Assembly (NCBI RefSeq): GCF_014647795.1
Contig: NZ_BMPW01000002.1
Location: 1-64,000 of the forward strand
Reading direction: 5' to 3'
Source: Actinoplanes campanulatus
GTDB taxonomy: Bacteria; Actinomycetota; Actinomycetes; Mycobacteriales; Micromonosporaceae
Length of the DNA: 64,000 bases
Below, one piece after another: positions 26,159 to 34,015 of the stretch (its first letter is position 1; each line of letters opens with the position of its first letter). The notes under the pieces were generated by a model that did not search any database, was not told the origin of the DNA, and worked only from the letters and a program-made list of their open reading frames with translations. Both the position numbers and the translations under genes were made by a program.

Positions 26159-26836
26159 GTGTTCTACTGGCTGCTGAAGTTGGTGGTTCTCGGACCACTG
26201 CTGAGACTCGTCTTCCGCCCCGAGGTGAAGGGCCTGAAGAACGTGCCCCGCTCGGGTCCGGTCATCCTCGCCTGCAACCACCTCTCGTTCTCCGACTCGA
26301 TCTTCACCCCGCTGATCATGAAGCGGAAAGTGACCTTCGTCGCCAAGGCCGAATACTTCACCGGCAAGGGGATCAAGGGCTGGTTCTCGCGGATGTTCTT
26401 CACCGGCGCGGGGACGATCCCGGTGGACCGTTCGGGCGGCGAGGCCGCCCAGGCGGCGCTGAACACCCTCCTGCGGGTGCTGCGCGAGGGCAACGTGGCC
26501 GGCATCTATCCGGAGGGCACCCGCTCGCCCGACGGGCGTCTCTACCGGGGCAAGACCGGGGTGGCCCGGCTGGCGCTGGAGAGCGGCGCCGTGGTCGTGC
26601 CGGTGGCGCTGCTGAACACCGACGAGATCCAGCCGACCGGGACGCTGGTCCCGGCGGTGAAGCGGGTGCGGATCCGGATCGGCGCGCCGCTCGACTTCTC
26701 CCGGTACGCCGACCAGCGCGGTGACCGGTTCGTCGAACGCGCCATCACCGACGAGATCATGTACGAGCTGATGACGCTCTCGGGCCGCGAGTACGTCGAC
26801 GTCTACGCCTCGACGCTCAAGGCGCCGACGGCCTAA
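26159..26836 (+). CDS. plsC: 1-acyl-glycerol-3-phosphate acyltransferase
   Basis: 225 residues. NHLSFSDS is the catalytic N-H-x4-D, KRKVTFVAKAEYF and RMFFTGAGTIPVDRSGG follow as block II, and YPEGTRSPDG is block III (glycerol-phosphate binding). A hydrophobic N-terminal segment (LLKLVVLGPLLRLVF) anchors it to the inner membrane, where it would convert lysophosphatidate to phosphatidate. GTG 26159 has AAAGGA upstream. The order PimB-SRPBCC-PlsC parallels Rv2188c, Rv2185c and Rv2182c. The TAA stop overlaps the Crp-gene stop by four bases (CTAA). Confidence 0.88.
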   Translation: MFYWLLKLVVLGPLLRLVFRPEVKGLKNVPRSGPVILACNHLSFSDSIFTPLIMKRKVTFVAKAEYFTGKGIKGWFSRMFFTGAGTIPVDRSGGEAAQAALNTLLRVLREGNVAGIYPEGTRSPDGRLYRGKTGVARLALESGAVVVPVALLNTDEIQPTGTLVPAVKRVRIRIGAPLDFSRYADQRGDRFVERAITDEIMYELMTLSGREYVDVYASTLKAPTA

Positions 26837-27522
26837 CCGGTCATCCCGGCGCGGCGACGCAGGGCCTGCACATCGGTGACGACGATGCGCCGGCCCTCGG
26901 TGCGCAGCCAGCCCCGGCTCGCGAAGGAGCCGATCGCCTGGTTGACGCTCTGCCGGGAGCCGCCGGCCATCTCGGCGAGCTGGCTCTGGTTGAGCTCGAT
27001 GGTGATCATCGGCGCCTGGCTCTCCCCGGAGAGCCGGACCAGGGTCTTGGCCACCCGGCCGGGCAGGTCGAGGAAGACGTGATCGGCGTTCTGCTCGGTG
27101 AGGCGGCGGATCAGGCCGCCGACCGAGCGCATCACCGCGTCCAGGATGCGCGGGTTGGAGTGGACCAGTTCCATGAAGGCGACCCGGGACAGCGAGAGCG
27201 CCTGCGAGTCCTCGATGGCCTCGGCCGAGGCGCTGCGGGTCGACGCGTCCAACAGGGACACCTCGCCCAGCACGTCGGGCGGGCGGACCACGGTGAGGAC
27301 CGCGCGCTCGCCGGTCGGCGCGGTCCGGAAGACGGCGACGGCGCCCCGCTTCATGATGATCAGCGAGTCGCCGGGGTCGTGCTCCACGAAGAGGATCTGG
27401 CCCTTGCGGTAGTGGCGTGGGACGGCCGCGGCCACGACCCGCTGGCGCACCTCCGGCTCGAGACCGGCGAACATGTCCACGCCGGTGAGCGCGTCGCCGG
27501 AATCCGGCAAGCGATGGTCCAC
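26833..27522 (-). CDS. Crp/Fnr-family transcriptional regulator
   Basis: 229 residues. A cyclic-nucleotide-binding-like beta barrel (FAGLEPEVRQRVVAAA...VLGEVSLLDASTRSASAEA) with G-E-V-S-L-L-D and R-S-A-S at the cNMP pocket, a dimerisation helix, then a helix-turn-helix (LNQSQLAEMAGGSRQSVNQAI). The pocket keeps Glu and Arg, so cAMP or cGMP binding is plausible; it resembles actinobacterial Crp (GlxR/Rv3676 type) in length and motif order. GTG 27522 has GGGAGGGA nine bases upstream; longer in-frame starts lack one. Divergent from a phosphotransferase-like gene, with a 180-base shared promoter. Confidence 0.87.
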   Translation of the reverse strand: MDHRLPDSGDALTGVDMFAGLEPEVRQRVVAAAVPRHYRKGQILFVEHDPGDSLIIMKRGAVAVFRTAPTGERAVLTVVRPPDVLGEVSLLDASTRSASAEAIEDSQALSLSRVAFMELVHSNPRILDAVMRSVGGLIRRLTEQNADHVFLDLPGRVAKTLVRLSGESQAPMITIELNQSQLAEMAGGSRQSVNQAIGSFASRGWLRTEGRRIVVTDVQALRRRAGMTG

Positions 27523-27702
27523 GGCGCTATCCCTCCCCCGGTCGGGACCGCGTCGACCATGAGCCGGCGTCGGCCCCACGACGCGAACGATCACTCTTAG
27601 CACGAAGCGTGCCTCGAACGCCATTTTCGAAACGGACATCGGGGCTCGCCTCGTACGATCATGTCCCTTCAGTAGCGTTCTGTAAACCGTCAATCTCGCA
27701 CA

Positions 27703-28614
27703 GTGACCGTCGCCCATGTTGTCCGTCGCTTTAGCGGCTTGTGCCGAGATAATCCCGCAGTGCCGGATGACGAGCTACTTCGATCGACCTTGCGCGACCA
27801 GTGGCACCTCACACCGACCGAGCTGACCGAGCTTCCGGCCGCCCTGCTGTCGCGTGGCTGGGAGTTCGTGGCGGGAGCCGCCCGTTACACGGCCCGGCTC
27901 GTGGAGGCGGCCGCCCGGCAGGCCCTCGAGGCCGGGCTGCTCGCCGCCGAGCACCTGCGCGCCCGGCGGATCGACGCGGGGCAGCCGGTCCGTACGCTCG
28001 GCGGCGCCCTCACCACGGAGACCCCGCTCGGGGTGCTGGCCGTCCTGCGGCGGGTCCCGGGCCGCTGTCTGGACGGGCGGGATCCGGTCGATCAGCAGTG
28101 GTGGGGTGAGCGGCTCGGCGCCGTACACCGGGTTCTCCAGGGTTTCCGGCATCCGGGCCTGCGCCCGTGGCGGCTGCCGGACCCCGACGCGGGCCATCTC
28201 GGCACGGAGCCCTGGCTCCGTGGGGCGGTGACCACCGCGGTCACCGCGGCCACCCGGTTGACCGTGACCGATCAGCTCACCTACGGGGTGCTGCACGGCG
28301 ATCCGGCGCCGGACGCGTTCGTCCTCGATCAGTCCACCGGGCGGCTCGGGCTGCTGCACTGCGGGGCGAGCGGCACCGGCCCGCTGGTGTACGACGTGGC
28401 CGCCGCGGTCGCCTACGCCGGCGGGCCGGACCGGGCGGCCGAACTGCTGGACGGTTACCGCGCCGCGGGGCCGGTCGGCGCCGACGAACTGGACGCCGCC
28501 CTGCCGGTCCTGCTGCGGCTGCGCTGGGCCGTGCTGGCCGAGCGGGCGGCCCGGCGCGGCAGCCCCACCGCGCTGAGGGCCGCCAGGGTGGCCCTGGAAT
28601 CCATGCCCGGATGA
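27703..28614 (+). CDS. Phosphotransferase (APH)-fold protein with degenerate active site
   Basis: 303 residues. The C-lobe shows the aminoglycoside-phosphotransferase/choline-kinase pattern: YGVLHGDPAPDAFVL around the catalytic loop (H-G-D) and LGLLHCGASGTGPLVYDVAAAVAY where the Mg-binding loop should read I-D-W/F-x. In that loop His-Cys replaces Asp, so the metal-binding Asp is missing. The N-lobe is also weak. It may be a pseudokinase or use a different acid. Start GTG 27703 or GTG 27760 (VPDDELL); neither has a good ribosome site. Followed 22 bases on by the exoribonuclease gene. Confidence 0.7.
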   Translation: MTVAHVVRRFSGLCRDNPAVPDDELLRSTLRDQWHLTPTELTELPAALLSRGWEFVAGAARYTARLVEAAARQALEAGLLAAEHLRARRIDAGQPVRTLGGALTTETPLGVLAVLRRVPGRCLDGRDPVDQQWWGERLGAVHRVLQGFRHPGLRPWRLPDPDAGHLGTEPWLRGAVTTAVTAATRLTVTDQLTYGVLHGDPAPDAFVLDQSTGRLGLLHCGASGTGPLVYDVAAAVAYAGGPDRAAELLDGYRAAGPVGADELDAALPVLLRLRWAVLAERAARRGSPTALRAARVALESMPG

Positions 28615-28636
28615 CGATGGGTCAGGATGGACCCCG

Positions 28637-29128
28637 ATGCCTTACCGCTATTTCTATGACTGCGAGTTCATCGAGGACGGCCGGATCGTCGACCTGGTCT
28701 CGATCGGTGTCGTCGACGAGTTCGGCCGGGAGTTCTACGCGGTCAGTACCGAGTTCGACGACTCCCGCGCCGTGCCCTGGGTGCGCCGCAACGTGCTCGA
28801 CAAGCTGCCGTCGCCATCCGACCGGGCGTGGCGCAGCCGGGAACGGATCCGCGAGGAACTGTACGAGTTCCTGGTCGAGCCGATCCGCGGCCGCAACGAG
28901 CAGATGGAGCTCTGGGCCTGGTACGCGGCCTACGACCACGTCGCGCTCGCCCAGCTGTGGGGCGCCATGCCGGCCCTGCCCCGGGAGATCCCACGGTTCA
29001 CCAAGGACCTGCGCCAGCGCTGGGACGATCAGGGCCGCCCGCACCTGCCGGAGATGGCCGGCCGGCACGACGCCCTGGTCGACGCGCGGCACAACCTGGC
29101 CCGGTGGAACGCCATGTCCGGGAAGTAA
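28637..29128 (+). CDS. 3'-5' exoribonuclease AS
   Basis: 163 residues. DEDDh-type active site: D8 and E10 in FYDCEFIEDG, a third Asp in WAWYAAYDHVALAQL and the final His/Asp in HDALVDARHNLARW. Size and motifs match the exoribonuclease AS family (Rv2179c), which degrades RNA and prefers adenosine-rich 3' ends. In mycobacteria the gene sits directly beside aroG; here five genes separate them. Metal-dependent cytoplasmic RNase acting as homodimer by family knowledge. Confidence 0.9.
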   Translation: MPYRYFYDCEFIEDGRIVDLVSIGVVDEFGREFYAVSTEFDDSRAVPWVRRNVLDKLPSPSDRAWRSRERIREELYEFLVEPIRGRNEQMELWAWYAAYDHVALAQLWGAMPALPREIPRFTKDLRQRWDDQGRPHLPEMAGRHDALVDARHNLARWNAMSGK

Positions 29129-29207
29129 CCGGAGGAGAGTCCTCAACTTATCCCGGCGGCCTGCCGAAGTGGAGACGTACCTCTACTCGGCTTCGGAAGG
29201 CTCCTGC

Positions 29208-30686
29208 ATGAGCAGCACCCTTATTGATCGGTCGCCGTCCACCGAACGTGAGGCGGGGCGCTGGTGGGCGCTCGTAGTGCTCGCGCTGGCGCAGCTCATG
29301 GTCGTGCTGGACGCCACGATCGTGAACATCGCCCTGCCCACCGCCCAGGCCGACATCGGCTTCGACGACCACGGCCGGCAGTGGGTGGTCACCGGTTACG
29401 CCCTCGCCTTCGGCAGCCTGCTGCTGCTCGGTGGCCGGCTCTCCGACTTCTTCGGCCGCAAGCGGATGTTCGTCATCGGCCTGGTCGGGTTCGCCCTGGC
29501 CTCCGCGCTCGGCGGCGCCGCGGGCAGCCTGGAGCTGCTCATCGTGGCCCGCGCCCTCCAGGGCGTCTTCGGCGCCGCGCTGGCCCCCGCCGCGCTGTCG
29601 CTGCTGTCCACCACGTTCACCGAGCCGGCCGAGCGCGGCAAGGCGTTCGGCATCTTCGGCGCCATCTCCGGAGCGGGCGGCGGCATCGGCCTGCTGCTCG
29701 GCGGCGTGCTCACCGAGTACGTCTCCTGGCGCTGGTGCCTCTACGTCAACCTGGTGATCGCCGCGATCGCCGTGGCCGGCGCCTTCCTGAAGCTGCGGGA
29801 CGAGCCGGTCCCCGCGCACGGCCGGATCGACGTCCCCGGCACGATCACCGCCGTCGCCGGCCTGGTGGCTCTCGTCTACGGCCTGGCCAACGCCGAGAGC
29901 GACGGCTGGTCCAGCACCGCGACCCTCGGCCCGATCCTCGCCGGCCTGGTCCTGCTCACCGCCTTCGTGCTGATCGAGCGCCGCTCCACGCACCCGCTGC
30001 TGCCGCTGCGCGTCGTCCTCGACCGCAACCGCGGCGGCTCCTACGCCTCCATCGCGATCGCCGGCGCCGGCATGTTCGGCATCTTCCTGTTCCTCACCTA
30101 CTACCTGGCCGGCATCCTCCAGTTCACCCCGATCGAGACCGGCCTGGCCTTCCTGCCGATGCTCGGCGCGGTGATGCTCACCGCCACCACCGCCGGATCG
30201 ATGCTCGCCCCCAAGATCGGCCCGCGCCCGCTGGTCCCGGTCGGCGCCCTGATCGCGGCCGGCGGCATGACCCTGCTGACCCGCCTCGAGCTCGACTCCA
30301 CCTACGTGTCCGGCGTCCTGCCCGGCCTGATCATCATCGGCCTCGGCCTCGGCCTGGTCTTCGCGCCCACCCAGAACGCCGCCACCTCGGGCGTCGAGCA
30401 CCGTGACGCCGGCGTCGCCTCCGCAATGATCAACACGGTCCAGCAGATCGGCGGCTCCATCGGCACGGCGCTACTCAGTTCGTTCGCCGCCACCGCCGCC
30501 GCCGACCACATGGCAGGCAAGGAGCCGACCCCGCTGGCCCAGGCCCAGGCCGCGCTGGAGAGCTACCACACGGTGTTCTGGTGGTCGGCCGGCTTCTTCG
30601 TCCTGGCCGCCGTCGTCGCCGCGGTGCTCTTCCGCACCGGCCCGCTCGACGTCGACCCGGACGCTCCGCCGGCCATGGCCCACTGA
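29208..30686 (+). CDS. DHA2-family (14-helix) MFS drug exporter
   Basis: 492 residues. RWWALVVLALAQLMVVLDATIVNIALPTAQADI is the QacA/EmrB-type helix 1 with the Asp of motif D1; GGRLSDFFGRKRMF is motif A; GAISGAGGGIGLLLGGVLTEY is motif C (antiporter signature). About 14 hydrophobic helices. It should expel cationic or lipophilic compounds by proton antiport. ATG 29208 with GGAAGG upstream; 79 bases after the exoribonuclease gene, no adjacent regulator. Confidence 0.88.
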   Translation: MSSTLIDRSPSTEREAGRWWALVVLALAQLMVVLDATIVNIALPTAQADIGFDDHGRQWVVTGYALAFGSLLLLGGRLSDFFGRKRMFVIGLVGFALASALGGAAGSLELLIVARALQGVFGAALAPAALSLLSTTFTEPAERGKAFGIFGAISGAGGGIGLLLGGVLTEYVSWRWCLYVNLVIAAIAVAGAFLKLRDEPVPAHGRIDVPGTITAVAGLVALVYGLANAESDGWSSTATLGPILAGLVLLTAFVLIERRSTHPLLPLRVVLDRNRGGSYASIAIAGAGMFGIFLFLTYYLAGILQFTPIETGLAFLPMLGAVMLTATTAGSMLAPKIGPRPLVPVGALIAAGGMTLLTRLELDSTYVSGVLPGLIIIGLGLGLVFAPTQNAATSGVEHRDAGVASAMINTVQQIGGSIGTALLSSFAATAAADHMAGKEPTPLAQAQAALESYHTVFWWSAGFFVLAAVVAAVLFRTGPLDVDPDAPPAMAH

Positions 30687-30687
30687 C

Positions 30688-30711
30688 GGCCCGGCCACGC
30701 TCTCCGGGGCC
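30688..30711 (+). terminator. Possible terminator of the DHA2 exporter gene
   Basis: GGCCCGG (30688-30694) pairs with CCGGGGCC (30704-30711) with one unpaired base; it starts two bases after the exporter stop codon. No T-tract. Confidence 0.4.
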
Positions 30712-30878
30712 AGTCACCCTCGGTTCCCGGTCCCGCATTCCACCCTTTCCGGTACGAGCGGCGAAGCCGGCAGAAGCACAGCGGCCGCTCGCGGAGCGCC
30801 ACGCGAGCCAGGCGGTCCACCGGGCCGCGGCGCGGCCGCCGGGCTGAGGCGCGGGTCCATCTCCCGGGCCGCACCGAA

Positions 30879-30917
30879 CGATGGGGTCACACGATCACTG
30901 ATCGTGTGACCCCATCG
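30879..30917. repeat. Perfect 39-bp palindrome (19-bp arms, 1-base centre)
   Basis: Left arm CGATGGGGTCACACGATCA (30879-30897), centre C (30898), right arm TGATCGTGTGACCCCATCG (30899-30917). Too short a loop for an ideal RNA hairpin without opening the inner pairs, but the stem is very strong. It could be a bidirectional terminator or a protein-binding site; GTCACACGATC and its mirror resemble paired regulator half-sites. Confidence 0.9.
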
Positions 30918-30960
30918 CCGTCTCCGCGTGCGCAACCCGGTGCCGCCGCACACGCAGCCC

Positions 30961-31000
30961 CGTCCGTGTGCCCGGCCTGGCCGGATGGCGCGGGTAGGCG
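30961..31000 (+). repeat. Dispersed intergenic repeat, copy A
   Basis: Starts with CGTCCGTGTGCCCGGCCT (30961-30978), found exactly on the opposite strand at 45969-45986. Over 40 bases the two copies agree at about 32 positions by hand alignment, and the flanks (CCCGGTG before, GTGTGCG after) are also similar. Confidence 0.5.
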
Positions 31001-31120
31001 TTCACGACCGGCGCGGCGTGTGCGGTCGCCGTCGTTCCCGCAGCTCTCGGCCGCGATGCCGCGGCGCTGGGCGCGATCGTGGCGGTCCGCGCGAAAACGG
31101 TCCGGTTTCTGTGGGGCGCG

Positions 31121-31150
31121 TTCACCCCTGTCCGGCACGGCGACTAGAGT
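31121..31150 (+). promoter_or_regulatory. Candidate promoter of the phosphofructokinase gene
   Basis: TTCACC (31121-31126) and TAGAGT (31145-31150) with 18 bases between them resemble a housekeeping actinobacterial promoter; the leader to the ATG would be about 96 bases. Confidence 0.4.
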
Positions 31151-31253
31151 GCGATTGCGGGCCCGCCCCGGGCCGGCAACGCTGCCGACGAAATCGTCCC
31201 TGGGGCCTCGACGGGCTATCCGCACTTCGCTACCCGATCCAGGGGGAAGAATA

Positions 31254-32282
31254 ATGCGTATCGGCGTGCTCACCGGTGGCGGCGACTGCCCCGGTCTCAA
31301 CGCGGTCATCCGCGCCGTGGTCCGTAAGGGCGTGACTGCTTACGGTCACGAGTTCGTCGGCTTCCGCGACGGCTGGAAGGGCCCGCTGGAGGGTCTCACC
31401 AAGCCGCTCGGTATCGCTGAGGTCCGTGGCATCCTGCCCCGCGGCGGCACCATTCTGGGCTCCTCGCGCACCAACCCGTTCAAGATCGAGGGTGGCGTCG
31501 AGAAGATCAAGGCCAACCTGGCCGAGCAGGGCGTGGACGCGCTGGTCGCGATCGGCGGCGAGGACACCCTCGGCGTCGCGACCAAGCTGCACGACCTGGG
31601 CGTCAACGTCGTCGGCGTGCCGAAGACGATCGACAACGACCTGAACGGCACCGACTACACCTTCGGCTTCGACACCGCGGTCAACATCGCGATGGAGGCC
31701 ATCGACCGGCTGCACACCACCGCCGAGTCGCACCACCGCACCCTGGTCGTCGAGGTCATGGGCCGCCACGCCGGCTGGATCGCGCTGCACGCCGGCCTCG
31801 CCGGTGGCGCCAACGTGATCCTGCTGCCGGAGCGCCAGTTCGACGTCGAGCAGGTCGCCACCTACGTGACCAAGCGCTTCCAGGTGGAGTACGCGCCGAT
31901 TGTCGTCGTCGCCGAGGGCGCCCAGCCGCTCGACGGCCAGATGGTGCTGCACAACCAGGAGCTGGACAGCTTCGGCCACGTCCGCCTCGGCGGCATCGGC
32001 CAGTGGCTGGCCGAGCAGCTGGAGGAGAAGACCGGCAAGGAGGCCCGTACGGTCGTCCTCGGTCACATCCAGCGCGGTGGCACCCCGACCGCGTTCGACC
32101 GGGTGCTCTCCACCCGCTTCGGCCTGCAGGCGATCGACGCCGTGCACGAGGGCGACTTCGGCAAGATGGTCGCGCTGAAGGGCACCGACGTCGTCCGGAT
32201 CCCGCTGATCGAGGGCACCGGCGAGCTGAAGACCGTTCCGATCGAGCGGTACGAAGAGGCCGAGGTCTTCTTCGGCAACTGA
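31254..32282 (+). CDS. pfkA: 6-phosphofructokinase, pyrophosphate-type active site
   Basis: 342 residues. MRIGVLTGGGDCPGLNAVIR opens the nucleotide site; PKTIDNDLNGTDYTFGFDTA is the fructose-6-phosphate catalytic segment with the two catalytic Asp; MGRHAGW and ERTLG-like downstream segments complete it. Two residues decide the phosphoryl donor: position 104 is Asp (GGEDT) and 124 is Lys (VPKTID). ATP-dependent enzymes have Gly at both, whereas the pyrophosphate-dependent enzyme of Amycolatopsis methanolica has Asp/Lys, so PPi is the expected donor and the reaction would be reversible. AGGGGGA lies before the ATG; a strong hairpin terminator follows. Confidence 0.92.
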   Translation: MRIGVLTGGGDCPGLNAVIRAVVRKGVTAYGHEFVGFRDGWKGPLEGLTKPLGIAEVRGILPRGGTILGSSRTNPFKIEGGVEKIKANLAEQGVDALVAIGGEDTLGVATKLHDLGVNVVGVPKTIDNDLNGTDYTFGFDTAVNIAMEAIDRLHTTAESHHRTLVVEVMGRHAGWIALHAGLAGGANVILLPERQFDVEQVATYVTKRFQVEYAPIVVVAEGAQPLDGQMVLHNQELDSFGHVRLGGIGQWLAEQLEEKTGKEARTVVLGHIQRGGTPTAFDRVLSTRFGLQAIDAVHEGDFGKMVALKGTDVVRIPLIEGTGELKTVPIERYEEAEVFFGN

Positions 32283-32290
32283 TCAACCGG

Positions 32291-32324
32291 GGAATGCCGG
32301 GGGCCGTGGGGTCCCCGGCATTCC
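32291..32324 (+). terminator. Terminator of the phosphofructokinase gene
   Basis: Perfect 12-base arms GGAATGCCGGGG (32291-32302) and CCCCGGCATTCC (32313-32324) with a 10-base loop, starting eight bases after the stop codon. Confidence 0.8.
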
Positions 32325-32393
32325 GCGTTCAGCCCGGCTGGCTGTCAATGCTGTCCCGGCGCCGCTGAGACAACCGAGATCGAGGAGTCTGCG

Positions 32394-33206
32394 TTGCCCA
32401 AGCAAACCGTCGCGGTCATCGGGGCCGGCAAGATGGGTGAACTCGTCCTCTCCGGCCTGCTCCGCTCCGGCTGGCCCGCCGAGCGGCTGCTGGTCACCGT
32501 CCGCCGGGCGGCCCGCGGCACCGAGCTGGCCGAGCGGTACGGCGTGACGGTCGTCGACAACGCGGAGGCCATCAGCCGGGCCGACATCCTGGCCGTCGGG
32601 GTGAAGCCACAGGACGCGGGCCTGCTCCTCGACGAGATCGGCGGGAAGATCCCGGCCGACAAGCTGGTCGTGTCGCTCTGCGCCGGCCTGCCCACCAGCT
32701 TCTTCGCCGCCCGGCTGCCGGAGGGCACCCCGGTCGTCCGGGTCATGACGAACACCCCGGCGCTGGTCGACCAGGCGATGACCGCGATCTCGGCGGGCCC
32801 GCACGCCGGCGGCGAGCACCTGGCCATCGCCGAGGAGATGTTCAAGCCGCTCGGTGTGACCATCCGGGTGCCCGAGTCGCAGCAGGACGCGGTCACCGCG
32901 CTCTCCGGCTCCGGTCCGGCCTACTTCTACCTGCTGGTCGAGGCGATGATCGACGCCGGCGTCCTGCTCGGCCTGCCCCGCCAGGTGGCGCACGAGCTGA
33001 TCGTGCAGACCGCGATCGGCTCGTCGGTGATGCTGCGCGACTCGGGCGAGCACCCGGTCAAGCTCCGCGAGGCGGTCACCTCCCCGGCCGGTACGACCAT
33101 CGCCGCCATCCACGAGATGGAGAAGCACGGCGTCCGGGCCGCCCTCATGGGTGCCCTCGAGGCCGCCCGCGACCGAGCGAGGGAAATCGCCGCTCAGGCG
33201 AAGTAG
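32394..33206 (+). CDS. proC: Pyrroline-5-carboxylate reductase
   Basis: 270 residues. N-terminal dinucleotide-binding motif AVIGAGKMGELVLSGLL; GVKPQD and SLCAGLP follow; the C-terminal dimer domain carries the family signature ALSGSGPAYFYLLVEAMIDAG and REAVTSPAGTTIAA (substrate/dimer). It reduces pyrroline-5-carboxylate to proline with NAD(P)H. TTG start with GAGGAG upstream. It is separated from the phosphofructokinase gene by a terminator, so it has its own promoter in the 70 bases before it. Confidence 0.95.
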   Translation: MPKQTVAVIGAGKMGELVLSGLLRSGWPAERLLVTVRRAARGTELAERYGVTVVDNAEAISRADILAVGVKPQDAGLLLDEIGGKIPADKLVVSLCAGLPTSFFAARLPEGTPVVRVMTNTPALVDQAMTAISAGPHAGGEHLAIAEEMFKPLGVTIRVPESQQDAVTALSGSGPAYFYLLVEAMIDAGVLLGLPRQVAHELIVQTAIGSSVMLRDSGEHPVKLREAVTSPAGTTIAAIHEMEKHGVRAALMGALEAARDRAREIAAQAK

Positions 33207-33337
33207 TTTCCGCCTGGACCACCGATCTCCGCCCGGAAGCGCCTCGCGGGCGGGACCGGGCAGTGAGATCGCGGTGCGCCACGGGACGGTGTCACCTGCG
33301 GTCGGGAACGGGGAGTCCCGTACCGGAAACGGGGTTT

Positions 33338-34015
33338 TCAATACCAGATGGCGATGCGGCTGCCGTTCTCCTCTTCCGGAGGGCTGGGGTGGCTGAGGGC
33401 CGTGCCGGTGGCGACCCGATGGGCGGTCCACGCGACGGCGGCCGCGTCCAGGACGTCGTCGGGGGGCGCCTGACCGGCCGGGCCGAGGCGTTCCGGCAGG
33501 ACGATGCCGTTGCGGGCCAGGAGTTCGCGGCGGCGTGCCTGGCCGCTCCATGTCTTTTTGGCGTGGGGGAGCGGCTCGCCGGCCATGGTCCGGAAGGACA
33601 GCTCCGGGTGGGCCTCGAAGAGCAGGCCGGGATGGCGTTCCCAGATGGCGTTCGCCTCGAGCAGTTTGGGGCGCAGGGCCCAGGACTGCCGGCTCAGGCC
33701 GGCCCCGGTCAGCTCGCGGCAGAGGCGGTTCGCCGAGGTGAAGTCGGCTTCCTGCCAGACGGCGCGGGGCGGCACCCGGAAGACGCTGCCGCGGCGTGGC
33801 CCGAGTTGGTCGGCGGCCAGGGTGTCGGCGGCGCGCCAGCGGTCCGGGAGCATGCCGAGGGGGATGTCCACGCCGATGACGGCGGCGCCGGAGCTGCCGG
33901 CCACGATCTCGTAGAGGGTGGCGGCCAGCACCGCGCGTCCGAAGGCGCCGTCGCGCAACTCGACGCCGACCCAGCCGAGCGCGTACGCGTCGACCCCGAT
34001 GACGTGGATGCTCAT
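33338..34015 (-). CDS. DUF429 family protein (predicted RNase H-fold nuclease)
   Basis: 225 residues starting MSIHVIGVDAYALGWVGVEL. The opening G-V-D-x-A/Y...W and IGVDIPLGMLPD are the acidic strands of DUF429, a family predicted to have an RNase H-like fold; RRGSVFRVPPRAVW and FEAHPELSF are further conserved blocks. ATG 34015 overlaps the glutathione peroxidase stop by four bases (ATGA), so the two are translated as a coupled pair. Substrate unknown. Confidence 0.8.
   Translation of the reverse strand: MSIHVIGVDAYALGWVGVELRDGAFGRAVLAATLYEIVAGSSGAAVIGVDIPLGMLPDRWRAADTLAADQLGPRRGSVFRVPPRAVWQEADFTSANRLCRELTGAGLSRQSWALRPKLLEANAIWERHPGLLFEAHPELSFRTMAGEPLPHAKKTWSGQARRRELLARNGIVLPERLGPAGQAPPDDVLDAAAVAWTAHRVATGTALSHPSPPEEENGSRIAIWY

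Larger units (their letters stand above)
30687..31253. other. Intergenic region with hairpin, 39-bp palindrome, dispersed repeat and promoter
   Basis: No credible gene on either strand in 567 bases. From left to right it holds an imperfect hairpin just after the exporter stop (30688-30711), a perfect 39-bp palindrome (30879-30917), a copy of a repeat that recurs inverted near 45.95 kb (30961-31000), and the phosphofructokinase promoter (31121-31150). Open frames here have skewed codon usage and no homology that I recognise. Confidence 0.7.

Noticed and set aside
30887-31309. 140-residue minus-strand open frame over the 39-bp palindrome.
   Set aside because: Low-complexity Arg/Gly/Ala product that runs into the phosphofructokinase start; no homology seen. 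The stretch is better explained as promoter and repeats.
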